Notes: a model not told the origin generated them from the letters alone. A stretch of DNA of 36,832 nucleotides from Acinetobacter sp. HR7 (GCF_000773685.1 NZ_JPQO01000205.1:1-36832); one strand, 5' to 3'; counted from the stretch's first letter, positions 9,274-17,546 are shown. A program made the numbers and translations.

Positions 9274-9287
9274 GACAATCAATTATT

Positions 9288-9321
9288 CAGAATTCAACTC
9301 GACGCTTAATTGAGAATTCTG
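9288..9321. repeat. Inverted repeat upstream of the GMC dehydrogenase
   Basis: Eight-base perfect arms CAGAATTC (9288-9295) and GAATTCTG (9314-9321), centred about 26 bases apart, between the DUF2520 gene and the GMC dehydrogenase. Extended imperfectly it can fold as a hairpin. It could be part of an operator or a weak terminator of the leftward DUF2520 transcript. There is no T tract to favour the latter. Confidence 0.4.
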
Positions 9322-9357
9322 CACGAAATTCAGATAGCTAGGCTCTTTAGCTCTGAC

Positions 9358-10137
9358 TTAAAAAGGTTGATGACGTTGCAATATCTGCTGACTAAGTAAG
9401 GCATAGACCTCTGCTAAATCTGGTCGTTGCGATTGTTGCAACATCTGCTGATGCATATTCAGAATGTTCTGATCGCCACGCATCGCAGGTCCGGTTTGCA
9501 TCTGACAGGGATCATTCTGTGTGGCTTTATTGGCCGTTTCCAAAATGAGTGGATAAAGCAGACTAAAATCCACCTGCTCTGCATCGACGATCTGTTTAGC
9601 CATGTCATAACAATAATTGCTAAAATTACAGGCAAAAACAGCAGCCAGATGCAGACTTAAGCGCTGGCTGGAACTGTAATTATAAACACGATTGCTTAGG
9701 CTATTAGCCAATTCCAATAATAGGGTTAGATCCTGCTCCTTTGCAGCTTCAATAAACAGTGGTGTGGTCTGCCAGTCGATATCGCGTTCCAGACTAAAGG
9801 TTTGCAATGGATAAAACACTCCAGCACGTGCATGGACTTTTTTGAGTACATCCAGATGCGTACTGCCAGAAGTATGTACGATTAGATTGTGTCGTAGATG
9901 GGGATGGATTTGCTCAATTACAGAAGCGATAGACTGGTCACTCACCGCAATGATTACCAGATCAACATTGGCTGTGAGTTCTTCAGGCTGAGTAGTAGCC
10001 TGAGCCTGAAATTGTGCTGCCAGTTGCTGGGCTTTTACCAAGGTTCGGCTATAAATCTGCACAATCTCATGTTGCACCGATAATACCCGTGCCAGATGAT
10101 AAGCTACTCGCCCTGCTCCAATAAGACTAATCCGCAT
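9358..10137 (-). CDS. Rossmann-fold and DUF2520-domain protein
   Basis: A 259-residue protein with an N-terminal NAD(P)-binding Rossmann domain (ISLIGAGRVAYHLARVL at residues 3-19, then YSRTLVKAQQLA) and a helical C-terminal DUF2520 domain from about residue 125 (with YPLQTFSLERD just before it near 110-120 and LAAVFACNFSNYCYDMA near 165-180). Members resemble pyrroline-5-carboxylate or ketopantoate reductases and are usually annotated as putative oxidoreductases. No reaction is established for them. The ATG follows AGGAATAG. It is separated from the GMC gene by 140 bases and from the OmpA-like gene upstream by a terminator, so it is probably transcribed alone. Confidence 0.85.
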   Translation of the reverse strand: MRISLIGAGRVAYHLARVLSVQHEIVQIYSRTLVKAQQLAAQFQAQATTQPEELTANVDLVIIAVSDQSIASVIEQIHPHLRHNLIVHTSGSTHLDVLKKVHARAGVFYPLQTFSLERDIDWQTTPLFIEAAKEQDLTLLLELANSLSNRVYNYSSSQRLSLHLAAVFACNFSNYCYDMAKQIVDAEQVDFSLLYPLILETANKATQNDPCQMQTGPAMRGDQNILNMHQQMLQQSQRPDLAEVYALLSQQILQRHQPF

Positions 10138-10291
10138 CTGTTTCTATTCCTAATGAATTGCGCACAGCATGCCAATAAAAAAAGATCGAAGCAATTCGTC
10201 CTATTGAGTTTGCCTATATTTCAGCAAGTACCCTATTTCAATAGACCGCTCTTTTATTGATAGGTTTAAAAAAGCATTTATTCTACTTAAT

Positions 10292-10318
10292 AAAAAAGCC
10301 CTGAAAAATTCAGGGCAA
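10292..10318 (-). terminator. Intrinsic terminator of the OmpA-domain gene
   Basis: Stem GCCCTGAA/TTCAGGGC (10298-10305 with 10309-10316) with a three-base loop, followed on the minus strand by a run of six T. It lies about 30 bases past the stop codon at 10348. Confidence 0.88.
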
Positions 10319-10347
10319 TTGCGCTAACTTTTACATTTTAGAAGTCT

Positions 10348-11838
10348 TTATACTTTCTTTTTTACCCCTTGATCATCCACGGCACGTACAGTACCGGTAT
10401 CGGTATTCATCACTTCAAAGGCGACCCGACGGTTTTGATAACGGTCCACATCCGTTGCATTACTTGCACTTGGCTGAGTTTCTCCCATACCAACCGCCCG
10501 TAATTGTGCTGGATCGACCCCTTGTTGAATCAGATAATCTGTAATCACTTGTGCACGCTGCAAGGATAATTTTGTGTTTTGCTCAGCATTGCCCTGCGCA
10601 TCACTATGCCCAATCACTTTCAGATGCACTTGTGGCGCACGCTTCATTAAAGCAGCCGACTGATCCAGAATCGACAGATTGATTTCCGGAATTTCAGTTG
10701 AACCTGCTGCAAAGTTAATGGCTTGTAGGTTTAAAGCAGTCGCGACATCAAGTGCACGGATCTGCTCTGGTTGTATACTGGCCAACACTTTGTCAGCTTC
10801 ATTGCTTTGAGCACTTGCCATCTGTTGAGGATTAACCGGTTGCTGCGTCATCACCTGCATATTTTTGGCCAGATGACGGATTTCACTGGCAATACGCACT
10901 GCATCTGCTGAGTTGGCGGCCTGCACAGATACCTGATCACCCATCCAGTTCAGGCTAACATTCGGTACACCCTGTATGCTTTTCAGTACTGTAGGAATCA
11001 CATCCTGATCAATAAATTGCGAATGGTAGTTCTGGTTATTTGCCGTTCCACAGCCAATATTATAGTTATAAATCTGTTTGATCTCATTTTGCAGGATTTG
11101 CATATATTGCGGGTCATTTAACTGTACCTGACAGCTGGTCATCTGCCCTTCACTTCCCGTACTCAGCTTTAAAAATGCTGGCTGAGTCACTGCTGCCTTA
11201 CTATTCTGCATGTCACGGATATCATCCGGGTCATCATCACGGGTACAGCCGCGGAAGAAGAACATGATGAGCACTGCAACAGCAATGAAAGCGATCACTG
11301 GCACAATGAAAGCATTACGTTTAGCTTTCTGAATAGGTGGTTCAGTTGGTTTTGGATCAATCCCCGGCACTGGCGTAGGATTATGATTCACCAGTGGTGA
11401 AGCACCCATAGAAAGTAGTAATGGCGAAGCCCAAGTCGGCACAGCTTTCTGAATCGACTCGTTATTGGTTTCAATCACATAATTGACTGCATCAGGTGTA
11501 GATGCCTCAGCTTCTGTTTTTAAATATTCAATAGTGGGTTTAATGGAACGGTTTAAGGTCTGTTCCAGTTGGTCTTGTGGGACTCCATTCGACTGACTCG
11601 AAATATGCTCCAGCACTTGCTGTTTCAGTTCCGACTTTTCCGCAAACAGCTCGCTGACTTTAGGATTCAGCTGATTGGTCAAGCTGTCCACCCGATCTGG
11701 ATTGGCACGCAAGATACTCAGCAAGATCGGATAAAATTGTCCCAGTGCCTGATCCTTTTCAGCCACGTATTCCGTTTCACCTTGAAGCACGCTTGGAGTG
11801 ACGTTAGTTTTTAATCGTTCAATCAGGTCTGTGTTCAT
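10348..11838 (-). CDS. Membrane-anchored OmpA/MotB-domain protein with a DUF937-like N-terminal region
   Basis: A 496-residue protein in three parts. Residues 1-150 form a helical cytosolic region that may be DUF937-like and is repeated in the shorter neighbour. A proline-rich linker leads to one membrane segment at about 175-195, ending in FFFRGCTRDDD. The periplasmic part holds a BON-like stretch (NWMGDQVSVQAANSADAV, about 297-315) and a C-terminal OmpA/MotB peptidoglycan-binding domain (about 371-477, with IGHSDAQGNAEQN and LSLQRAQVITDYL). The arrangement would tether a cytosolic domain across the inner membrane to the cell wall. There is no signal peptide and no beta-barrel. Its exact role is unknown; envelope anchoring is the family-based expectation. 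Confidence 0.88.
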   Translation of the reverse strand: MNTDLIERLKTNVTPSVLQGETEYVAEKDQALGQFYPILLSILRANPDRVDSLTNQLNPKVSELFAEKSELKQQVLEHISSQSNGVPQDQLEQTLNRSIKPTIEYLKTEAEASTPDAVNYVIETNNESIQKAVPTWASPLLLSMGASPLVNHNPTPVPGIDPKPTEPPIQKAKRNAFIVPVIAFIAVAVLIMFFFRGCTRDDDPDDIRDMQNSKAAVTQPAFLKLSTGSEGQMTSCQVQLNDPQYMQILQNEIKQIYNYNIGCGTANNQNYHSQFIDQDVIPTVLKSIQGVPNVSLNWMGDQVSVQAANSADAVRIASEIRHLAKNMQVMTQQPVNPQQMASAQSNEADKVLASIQPEQIRALDVATALNLQAINFAAGSTEIPEINLSILDQSAALMKRAPQVHLKVIGHSDAQGNAEQNTKLSLQRAQVITDYLIQQGVDPAQLRAVGMGETQPSASNATDVDRYQNRRVAFEVMNTDTGTVRAVDDQGVKKKV

Positions 11839-12071
11839 AAAGCCACCATTCTTTTCTTTTGATTTTTTTAATGTTTCGTCAAGAATGAGTGTAACGAGCC
11901 CTCTTTTTAGAGGATGTAATTAATTGTATGGATATCATAAAGTTTCACGAGTTCTGTTGAACTCTGTTAATTCATACAGCGCCAACTGTAGTGAGCTTTT
12001 AACGATCAAGCTGATTCGTGGAAATAATTTTACGCATGAATCGCCTCTTTATAATCACCATACCGGAAATT

Positions 12072-12728
12072 CTAATCAGACTGATGCTGTGAGTGATCAT
12101 GACGAGATATTTGTCGTTCTAATTGTCGGTGATCAGTATAGACTTGTTGGGCAAACCCCCAGATTCCAGAAAATAGTATCACAATAAAAGCAACAACTAT
12201 TCCGAGACCAATCCCCTGAACTTTATTTTGCTGGTACTGTTTTCTTACGGACATAGTCTGCAGTCGAGTCCATCTAGGTACAGGTTTGGCTGCCAGTGCT
12301 TCCAGAATTGGTGTCGCCCAGGTCGGCAATGCCTGATGGATCTCCTCTGCATGATGATCCAGCAAATGTACAATTCCCTCCACTTGAATGGTTCCTGCTT
12401 CATGCTCAAGAAAACCCAAGCACGGAATAATGGCTCGATTAAGTACCTGTTCAAATTCCGTTTCAGGAATCGGCCGGTTTAATTGTTGCTGCAACTTTTG
12501 CAGATATTGCTGTTGAAGCTGGTAATTACCCTGAAAGATTGCGTTAATGCTCGGGTCAAGCTGCTGGATTAAATCAGCAATTAAAGACGGATGTACATGC
12601 AAGATACTCAATAAAAAAGGATAGAAGCGACAAAGTGCCTGATCCTTTTCTAGCAGATCATTAAGCTCATCTTTCAATATGTAAGGCGTAACAGTGACAT
12701 TGAGTTTTTTGACAAGATCCATGCTCAT
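12072..12728 (-). CDS. Short paralogue of the OmpA-domain protein, lacking the OmpA domain
   Basis: A 218-residue protein that aligns over its first 145 residues with the N-terminal region of the next gene downstream. Shared landmarks are VTP near residue 15, EKDQAL, FYPxLLSIL, EQxLNRxI and ALPTWATPILEAL against AVPTWASPLLLSM. It then has one membrane segment (about 172-193, LGIVVAFIVILFSGIWGF) and stops after a short His/Gln/Asp-rich tail. The ATG at 12728 is chosen because MSMDLVKKL aligns with MNTDLIERL of the paralogue; an earlier ATG at 12740 also exists. The two genes are 233 bases apart. The protein may partner its larger paralogue through the common domain, which is an inference. Confidence 0.8.
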   Translation of the reverse strand: MSMDLVKKLNVTVTPYILKDELNDLLEKDQALCRFYPFLLSILHVHPSLIADLIQQLDPSINAIFQGNYQLQQQYLQKLQQQLNRPIPETEFEQVLNRAIIPCLGFLEHEAGTIQVEGIVHLLDHHAEEIHQALPTWATPILEALAAKPVPRWTRLQTMSVRKQYQQNKVQGIGLGIVVAFIVILFSGIWGFAQQVYTDHRQLERQISRHDHSQHQSD

Positions 12729-12756
12729 GAGCTGCACCATTTTGTCATTACATTGG

Positions 12757-12771
12757 TATTAGTCTCTAATA
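12757..12771. promoter_or_regulatory. 15-base palindrome upstream of the short paralogue
   Basis: Perfect inverted repeat TATTAG-TCT-CTAATA, 28 bases before the ATG at 12728. It is a possible operator or leader hairpin, and nothing else supports a function. Confidence 0.3.
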
Positions 12772-12846
12772 AGTCGCGGTGCAGTATCTGTAAATTATTG
12801 TTGGCTTATCACATGCTATATTTATCTTTAAAGCTTTATTTTTACT

Positions 12847-12877
12847 ATAAAAAAAGCCAGCCGAAGCTGACTTTTTA
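12847..12877 (-). terminator. Intrinsic terminator of the lipoprotein gene pair
   Basis: On the minus strand AGTCAGC, loop TTCG, GCTGGCT (one G-T pair) is followed by seven T. It begins about 15 bases past the stop codon at 12891. The UUCG tetraloop supports a real terminator. Confidence 0.9.
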
Positions 12878-12890
12878 AAAATTCAACTTC

Positions 12891-13793
12891 TTAAGGTTCT
12901 AAATAATAAATTTTCTGACGCAATTCATTTGTGCGCTCTCTAGTCATATTAGTTTCACAATTCAAACGTGAAACTTCCGGATTATCTGCATTTGAACTTT
13001 GTAACTTACACTCCAAATCACGCTTTTTAAGCCAAATTCGTTGTTCTTTGAGTAGCTGTTCACGGACATCTTTTGTCGTTGCATTCCAGACCAAGTTTAA
13101 GTTTTCATTAGCTTGATCTAAGTTAGTTTGAGCTTCTGTGATCAACAAAGATTGATATTCTTCTGCTGCCGCCGACTCTTCTGCTAAACGTTTCATTTCT
13201 TCTTGTTTAGCTAACTCCGCTGCATTTTGTCTTGCACCTTTTAATAAAGAATCAATTGCAATATCTCTCACAAACACAGCTAAAGCATCAGGATTTTCTA
13301 GTGTAACAAATACTTTCTTACCATCATCAGTTGGTTGTACAAAATATTCAATTTCTTTCTTAAGCTGATTATTTTCAAAATTTAAATCAGATAATACTGC
13401 CGCTTGTGAAATATTATTTTCCTCATAGACTGCTCTAGCTGCATCAGCGTCTTTGATCATTTGGGCTGGAATATTGACTACTAAATTTGTAACACAGTAA
13501 TTCTTCTTACTATTAGGATCTGCATTATTTGTTCGAACATCAGTCACATTAAATGTTATTTGTTGTAGAGCACTTCTTAATTTGCCCATGTCTACTGTAA
13601 CATTTTCAGTTTCAATAATTTCTTTTACCCTGTTACTAGCAATCTCTGCAACATTTTTACTAAAGGCTTCTACAAATGTTTGTTTTGTAATCTCACTATC
13701 ACACTTGACACTTGAACCTGCAATTGAGGATACCTTCTCGCATCCCACTAAAGTCAATATACTAAAAGTCAAAGCTAATAATTTAATGTTCAT
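12891..13793 (-). CDS. Predicted lipoprotein with a DUF1311/LprI-like C-terminal domain
   Basis: A 300-residue lipoprotein. The signal peptide MNIKLLALTFSILTLVGC ends in a lipobox with the lipidated cysteine at residue 18. Residues 30-190 align with the preceding gene (both have FNVTDVRT/FTLSDSRT, DPNSKK/DPNSPK, a following Cys, and YFVQPTDDGKKVF/YTLQPNDKGDKIF). The extra tail (about 215-300: LLKEQRIWLKKRDLEC, then CETNMTRERTNELR) matches DUF1311, the LprI-like domain linked in some proteins to lysozyme inhibition. An upstream ATG at 13805 overlaps the previous stop as TAATG and would add MVFD, so translational coupling from there is possible. The gene is more AT-rich than its neighbours. Function is inferred only. 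Confidence 0.75.
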   Translation of the reverse strand: MNIKLLALTFSILTLVGCEKVSSIAGSSVKCDSEITKQTFVEAFSKNVAEIASNRVKEIIETENVTVDMGKLRSALQQITFNVTDVRTNNADPNSKKNYCVTNLVVNIPAQMIKDADAARAVYEENNISQAAVLSDLNFENNQLKKEIEYFVQPTDDGKKVFVTLENPDALAVFVRDIAIDSLLKGARQNAAELAKQEEMKRLAEESAAAEEYQSLLITEAQTNLDQANENLNLVWNATTKDVREQLLKEQRIWLKKRDLECKLQSSNADNPEVSRLNCETNMTRERTNELRQKIYYLEP

Positions 13794-13804
13794 ATCAAAT
13801 ACCA

Positions 13805-14530
13805 TTAGTAATCTTCATAATATTCTTCGCTTGCCAAATCTGCTGCAGCTTCTGCTTCTTGAGCTGCAATTACTGCATCTTCAGCTGCTTGTGTTGCCGA
13901 ATACCTATTAGCTTGGCTTTGTTGTTTCTTTTCAGCTTCTTTTAATTTCACTTGATTTTTTTCAATTTGAGGTTTCAAAAATGCGTATGTCAAAGTATCT
14001 GTAATTAATGTATTAACAGGAGAAGAGTTTTTTACTAAAGCAAAAATTTTGTCACCCTTATCATTAGGTTGTAAGGTATATTCAAGAACCAAATTTATTT
14101 TTCCATTCTCATAATCAACTTCTAAATTATGAGCTTGTGTTTCGGTTAATTGAGCTTCAACTTTTGCTCTAGCTTCATCAGACTTTTTAAGCAAATCAGA
14201 AGGTATCGTAGTTGATAAATCAATCGAACAATTAGTTTTAGGACTATTTGGGTCAATAAATTCAGTACGACTGTCGGACAAGGTAAAAGTAATATTTTGG
14301 GCAGACAATTTTAATTTAGCTGGATCGAGATCTTTAATCGCGCCATCAGCAATTAAGGATTTTAATTCACTCTCTAAAGATTTATCTAAATTACTTTTTA
14401 AAACATTATTCACCAATGTTAAAGCATCTTGATCATCACATGCGATATGATTTGAAAAGAATGGACTTTTACATGCTGTTACAGAAATAGCAATAGCTGT
14501 AATTGTTAAAATTTTCTTATAAAACTTCAT
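13805..14530 (-). CDS. Predicted lipoprotein, paralogue of the following gene
   Basis: A 241-residue protein with a lipoprotein signal MKFYKKILTITAIAISVTAC (Cys-20). The body is homologous to the N-terminal two thirds of the next gene but lacks its DUF1311 tail. It ends instead in an Ala/Glu-rich probable coiled coil (AAEDAVIAAQEAEAAADLAS) and EEYYEDY. The paired cysteines after the signal (IACDDQ) and near residue 100 (KTNCSI) are conserved in both copies and may form a disulfide. Its stop overlaps a start of the downstream gene, so the two form an operon by tandem duplication and divergence. I do not recognise the shared domain. The AT-rich composition hints at separate ancestry from the neighbouring pyr genes. 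Confidence 0.75.
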   Translation of the reverse strand: MKFYKKILTITAIAISVTACKSPFFSNHIACDDQDALTLVNNVLKSNLDKSLESELKSLIADGAIKDLDPAKLKLSAQNITFTLSDSRTEFIDPNSPKTNCSIDLSTTIPSDLLKKSDEARAKVEAQLTETQAHNLEVDYENGKINLVLEYTLQPNDKGDKIFALVKNSSPVNTLITDTLTYAFLKPQIEKNQVKLKEAEKKQQSQANRYSATQAAEDAVIAAQEAEAAADLASEEYYEDY

Positions 14531-14594
14531 ATTACCCCCTTATTTTTCTCGTGAAATATACATAAGTTTACAAAAAAATTCTATGTTGAAATAA

Positions 14595-14622
14595 AAAAAG
14601 CCGACTAAAGTCGGCTTTTTAA
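14595..14622. terminator. Terminator downstream of pyrC'
   Basis: A perfect 12-base-pair stem AAAAAGCCGACT/AGTCGGCTTTTT with a two-base nominal loop (14595-14620). It lies 20 bases past the pyrC' stop codon and reads as a terminator on both strands. Confidence 0.9.
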
Positions 14623-14641
14623 AATTTACTGTGATCTATGA

Positions 14642-15874
14642 CTAATTGAATAATCGAAGGACTTTACCTTTCACAGTTTGATTGATCAATGGCGTATTTT
14701 TACCCTGTGATACAATGGTTTCTTTGGTTAAAGTCCATTCCAGCTCTGGATCCACCAGTACCCAGCCTGCTTCCTGAATCCAGCGATCTTGCATTTTCGC
14801 TACAGTCGCAGGTGCCAGAGTGACTTTCTCTACCCATTCCAGTGGGGTAAACAAACCTTCATTTACTAATTGCACACCGAATGGTACAAAAGTATCAAAA
14901 GCAGTAAAGCCCGATTGAGTTTCAGCAAACGGTGCCATTTTTGCAGAACTGCTCAGTGGTTCGTGATGGGTACAGATTGCATCTATCACACCAGATTTCA
15001 CACCTTGGCGTAACAGCTCTTTGTCATTTTCAGAACGTAGCGGCGGACGTACATGCGCTAGTGAGTTAAAGCCATCAATCAGTGCATCAGTTAAATGCAA
15101 TTGATGCATGGCGACATCACACGTCACCGGTAGACCTTTTTCTTTGGCAATACGGATCAGTTCAACTGAAGCACCACAAGACAACAGGCCAAAGTGAGCA
15201 CGGACTTTGGTTGCTTCAATCATCAGCAGGTATTTGGCAATGGCCACAGTTTCAGCCAGTGCCGGAATCATTGGCAGACCTTGGCGAGATGCAATAAAGC
15301 CTTCATGTGCACAGCCATCTTTGGCGATTTGTGGCTCTTCTGCATAGAACACCACAGTCAGATTCAAACCAGCTGCATATTCCAGGGTACGAATCACCAC
15401 GTCATCATCAGCAAACGGTGCATTGGCATTAGAAACTGCAGTACAACCGCCTTTCTTCAGACCAGCCATATTGGCAGGTTGGTTGCCTTTTAGCCCTTGG
15501 GTCTGTGCACCAATTACTTCCAGGTAAATACCACCATCTAGCATGGCTTTTTCAACCAGACCGTGAATCAGGGCACCATTGTCCTGTACGATTGGTTTTG
15601 AATCTGGGGGGGTAAATACGTGCAGAATCCCGTTTTCACGCGCCGCCTTCCCTTCAGATTTCAGGGTACCGTGCTGTTGTTGGCCTGGCTCACGTAAACG
15701 TGCACACAGATCCACCATAGTTGGCATCAGCCATTTACCTTGACCATCAATAGTTTCAGAAACATTGACGGTTTCAGCTACACGCTTGCCATTTTCCAGG
15801 TAAACAGTTTTTACGGTATCCGTTTTTTCGATTGGATCCAGAACTCGAACATTCTCAATTTTTAAAATAGACAT
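14642..15874 (-). CDS. pyrC': Dihydroorotase-like, probably inactive subunit paired with PyrB (PyrC')
   Basis: A 410-residue amidohydrolase-fold protein of the dihydroorotase family. The metal-binding His-x-His after the first strand is gone: where active enzymes have the D-x-H-x-H-x-R-E-P-G pattern, this has VDLCARLREPG (Cys-57 and Arg-59). The later TDHAP-type motif reads CTHHEPL. This is the pattern of the degenerate dihydroorotases (pyrC', pyrX) of Pseudomonas, which are needed to assemble aspartate transcarbamoylase but do not catalyse the dihydroorotase step. It follows pyrB by ten bases in the same operon. A catalytic dihydroorotase must be encoded elsewhere. Identity is confident; lack of activity is inferred from the missing ligands. 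Confidence 0.92.
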   Translation of the reverse strand: MSILKIENVRVLDPIEKTDTVKTVYLENGKRVAETVNVSETIDGQGKWLMPTMVDLCARLREPGQQQHGTLKSEGKAARENGILHVFTPPDSKPIVQDNGALIHGLVEKAMLDGGIYLEVIGAQTQGLKGNQPANMAGLKKGGCTAVSNANAPFADDDVVIRTLEYAAGLNLTVVFYAEEPQIAKDGCAHEGFIASRQGLPMIPALAETVAIAKYLLMIEATKVRAHFGLLSCGASVELIRIAKEKGLPVTCDVAMHQLHLTDALIDGFNSLAHVRPPLRSENDKELLRQGVKSGVIDAICTHHEPLSSSAKMAPFAETQSGFTAFDTFVPFGVQLVNEGLFTPLEWVEKVTLAPATVAKMQDRWIQEAGWVLVDPELEWTLTKETIVSQGKNTPLINQTVKGKVLRLFN

Positions 15875-15884
15875 GACTTATTCC

Positions 15885-16901
15885 TTATACCGCAATCGCT
15901 TCAATCAAACCTTTTTCCTGGAGCTGACCTTGCATCGCAAGGGCTAACACCGCCATACGCACTGCAATACCATTGGTCACCTGATGCAGGATCACTGACT
16001 GTGGGCCATCGGCAATGCTGGAATCGATTTCCACACCACGGTTCATTGGTCCTGGGTGCATCACGATGCAGTCTGGTTTTGCCAGTGCCAGGCGTTCCTT
16101 GTTCAAGCCGTACATTTTGTAGAATTCAGCTTGTGAAGACAGCGCTGGTGAATCAATACGTTCATTCTGGATACGCAAGGTAATGATCACGTCACAGTCC
16201 TTGATGCCATCTTCCATGTTATTGAACAGACGCACTTCTGGACCGTAGTCATCAAAACCATAAGGCAGCAATGTATTCGGTGCAACTACACGAATATCTT
16301 TACAGCCCAGGGTTTGCAACGCAGCAATATCGGAACGTGCCACACGTGAGTGCTTGATATCGCCAATAATGGCAATAGAAATATCTTTATAATCTTTTTT
16401 AGTTTCACGGCGAATGGTCAACATGTCCAGCATCGCTTGGGTTGGATGGGCATGACGGCCATCACCGGCATTAATAATTGCCACATGTGGACAAACGTCT
16501 TTGGCAATAAAATGCGCTGCACCTGAAGATGAATGACGCACCACAAAAATGTCCGCAGCCATCGCTTCAAGGTTCCACAGCGTATCGCGTAGCGTTTCAC
16601 CTTTAGAAGTACTTGAACGAGCGATATCGATGTTCAGCACGTTAGCTGAAAGACGCTTTGCAGCCGCCTCAAACGTGGTACGGGTACGGGTAGAATTCTC
16701 GAAAAAGAGGTTCATCACCGTTCGCCCTTCGAGCAAATTATTGGTAATGAGCTGATTTTGGTCATTAAAAAAGGACGCCGCGGTGTCCAATATTTTTGTA
16801 AGAGTTTCTTTAGAAAGACCTTCGATAGTCAAGAAGTGTTTTAAATTGCCTTCTTTATTGAGTTGAATCTGGCTCGGTGTATGCAATGCAGCTAAGTGCA
16901 T
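15885..16901 (-). CDS. pyrB: Aspartate carbamoyltransferase catalytic chain
   Basis: A 338-residue enzyme that joins carbamoyl phosphate and aspartate in the first committed step of pyrimidine synthesis. The carbamoyl-phosphate site [13 protein letters not shown] (Ser-Thr-Arg-Thr-Arg at 70-74) is intact, as are HPTQAMLDM near residue 154 and [12 protein letters not shown] near 283. The N-terminus is about 20-25 residues longer than in the short enteric enzymes, as in Pseudomonas-type class A ATCases that bind a PyrC' partner. The ATG at 16901 follows AAGGAA. The promoter and leader carry a perfect palindrome. It is first in the pyrB-pyrC' operon. Confidence 0.97.
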   Translation of the reverse strand: MHLAALHTPSQIQLNKEGNLKHFLTIEGLSKETLTKILDTAASFFNDQNQLITNNLLEGRTVMNLFFENSTRTRTTFEAAAKRLSANVLNIDIARSSTSKGETLRDTLWNLEAMAADIFVVRHSSSGAAHFIAKDVCPHVAIINAGDGRHAHPTQAMLDMLTIRRETKKDYKDISIAIIGDIKHSRVARSDIAALQTLGCKDIRVVAPNTLLPYGFDDYGPEVRLFNNMEDGIKDCDVIITLRIQNERIDSPALSSQAEFYKMYGLNKERLALAKPDCIVMHPGPMNRGVEIDSSIADGPQSVILHQVTNGIAVRMAVLALAMQGQLQEKGLIEAIAV

Positions 16902-16913
16902 GAGAGATTCCTT

Positions 16914-16936
16914 ATACGTTAAGTCAACGTATTATA
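16914..16936 (-). promoter_or_regulatory. pyrB -10 box overlapping a 19-base palindrome in the leader
   Basis: On the minus strand a consensus -10 box TATAAT (complement of 16931-16936) runs into the perfect inverted repeat ATACGTT-GACTT-AACGTAT (16914-16932), which ends just before the AAGGAA ribosome site. No good -35 box is visible. The position suits either an operator at the transcription start or a leader hairpin next to the ribosome site, either of which could make pyrB respond to pyrimidines. Confidence 0.6.
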
Positions 16937-17078
16937 CAGAGATTCACTCTTATTCGCACTTGGGAAATCGGCTACTTGTACAAAAACCGGCTCGATAATA
17001 AAAATTGATTTTGAAATTCCTATGTATTTTTTCAATAAGATAATTTAAACGAATTTTTAGAGTGAATATTTTATGTTC

Positions 17079-17113
17079 TAAAATGGCATCCAAGTCTGGA
17101 GCTTGAATGCCAT
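17079..17113 (-). terminator. Intrinsic terminator after the 109-residue small gene
   Basis: A 12-base-pair stem with one G-T pair (17083-17094 with 17102-17113) and a seven-base loop, followed on the minus strand by TTTTAG. It lies right after the stop codon at 17121 and insulates the pyrB promoter region. Confidence 0.75.
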
Positions 17114-17120
17114 AACTGAT

Positions 17121-17450
17121 CTAGCGCAGTGCACCAATATAATGATGTGAGACTTGTGCCCGATAAATGTCATCTTCAGTTGGTTCAACTTTCAATAATT
17201 CATCGTTATTTTTCTGCTGTGAACCTGCTTTTTGACTTATGTTCGAATCGGAAGAGAACTCGAATACGTCTTTAAATTTTTCAACCAGGCGCAGTAATTC
17301 CGGATCACGTGTGGCTTCGGCTAATGCAATCACATGTTCGGCATAATCACTATTCTCAGACAAATAAATGGCATCAATCACCCGGCCTGAAACTCGTCTT
17401 AAACGTGCATAGATTAAAGTTGCAATTGAAAAACTTTCTGTATTGACCAT
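17121..17450 (-). CDS. Small protein of unknown function, paralogue of the upstream gene
   Basis: A 109-residue soluble protein I cannot assign to a known family. Residues 1-65 (SIATLIYARLRRVSGRVID, then YAEHVIALAEATRDPELL) are closely similar to the neighbouring gene at 17605-17925. The C-terminal half, rich in Ser, Asn and Lys, differs. The ATG at 17450 is chosen because GGGGA lies seven bases ahead; an ATG at 17468 would add six residues without a ribosome site. It has no signal peptide or membrane segment. The conserved part looks like a compact helical domain with many Arg residues (ARLRRVSGRV). The gene is separated from its paralogue by a terminator, so each may be regulated on its own. 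Confidence 0.75.
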   Translation of the reverse strand: MVNTESFSIATLIYARLRRVSGRVIDAIYLSENSDYAEHVIALAEATRDPELLRLVEKFKDVFEFSSDSNISQKAGSQQKNNDELLKVEPTEDDIYRAQVSHHYIGALR

Positions 17451-17546
17451 TCTTGATTCCCCAATCATTTAAAAATCGAGATTGCAGCCTCTCCCCAGCG
17501 ACTGCAATCTCGTGATAATTACTACAGCAATATCCATACCAAAATT

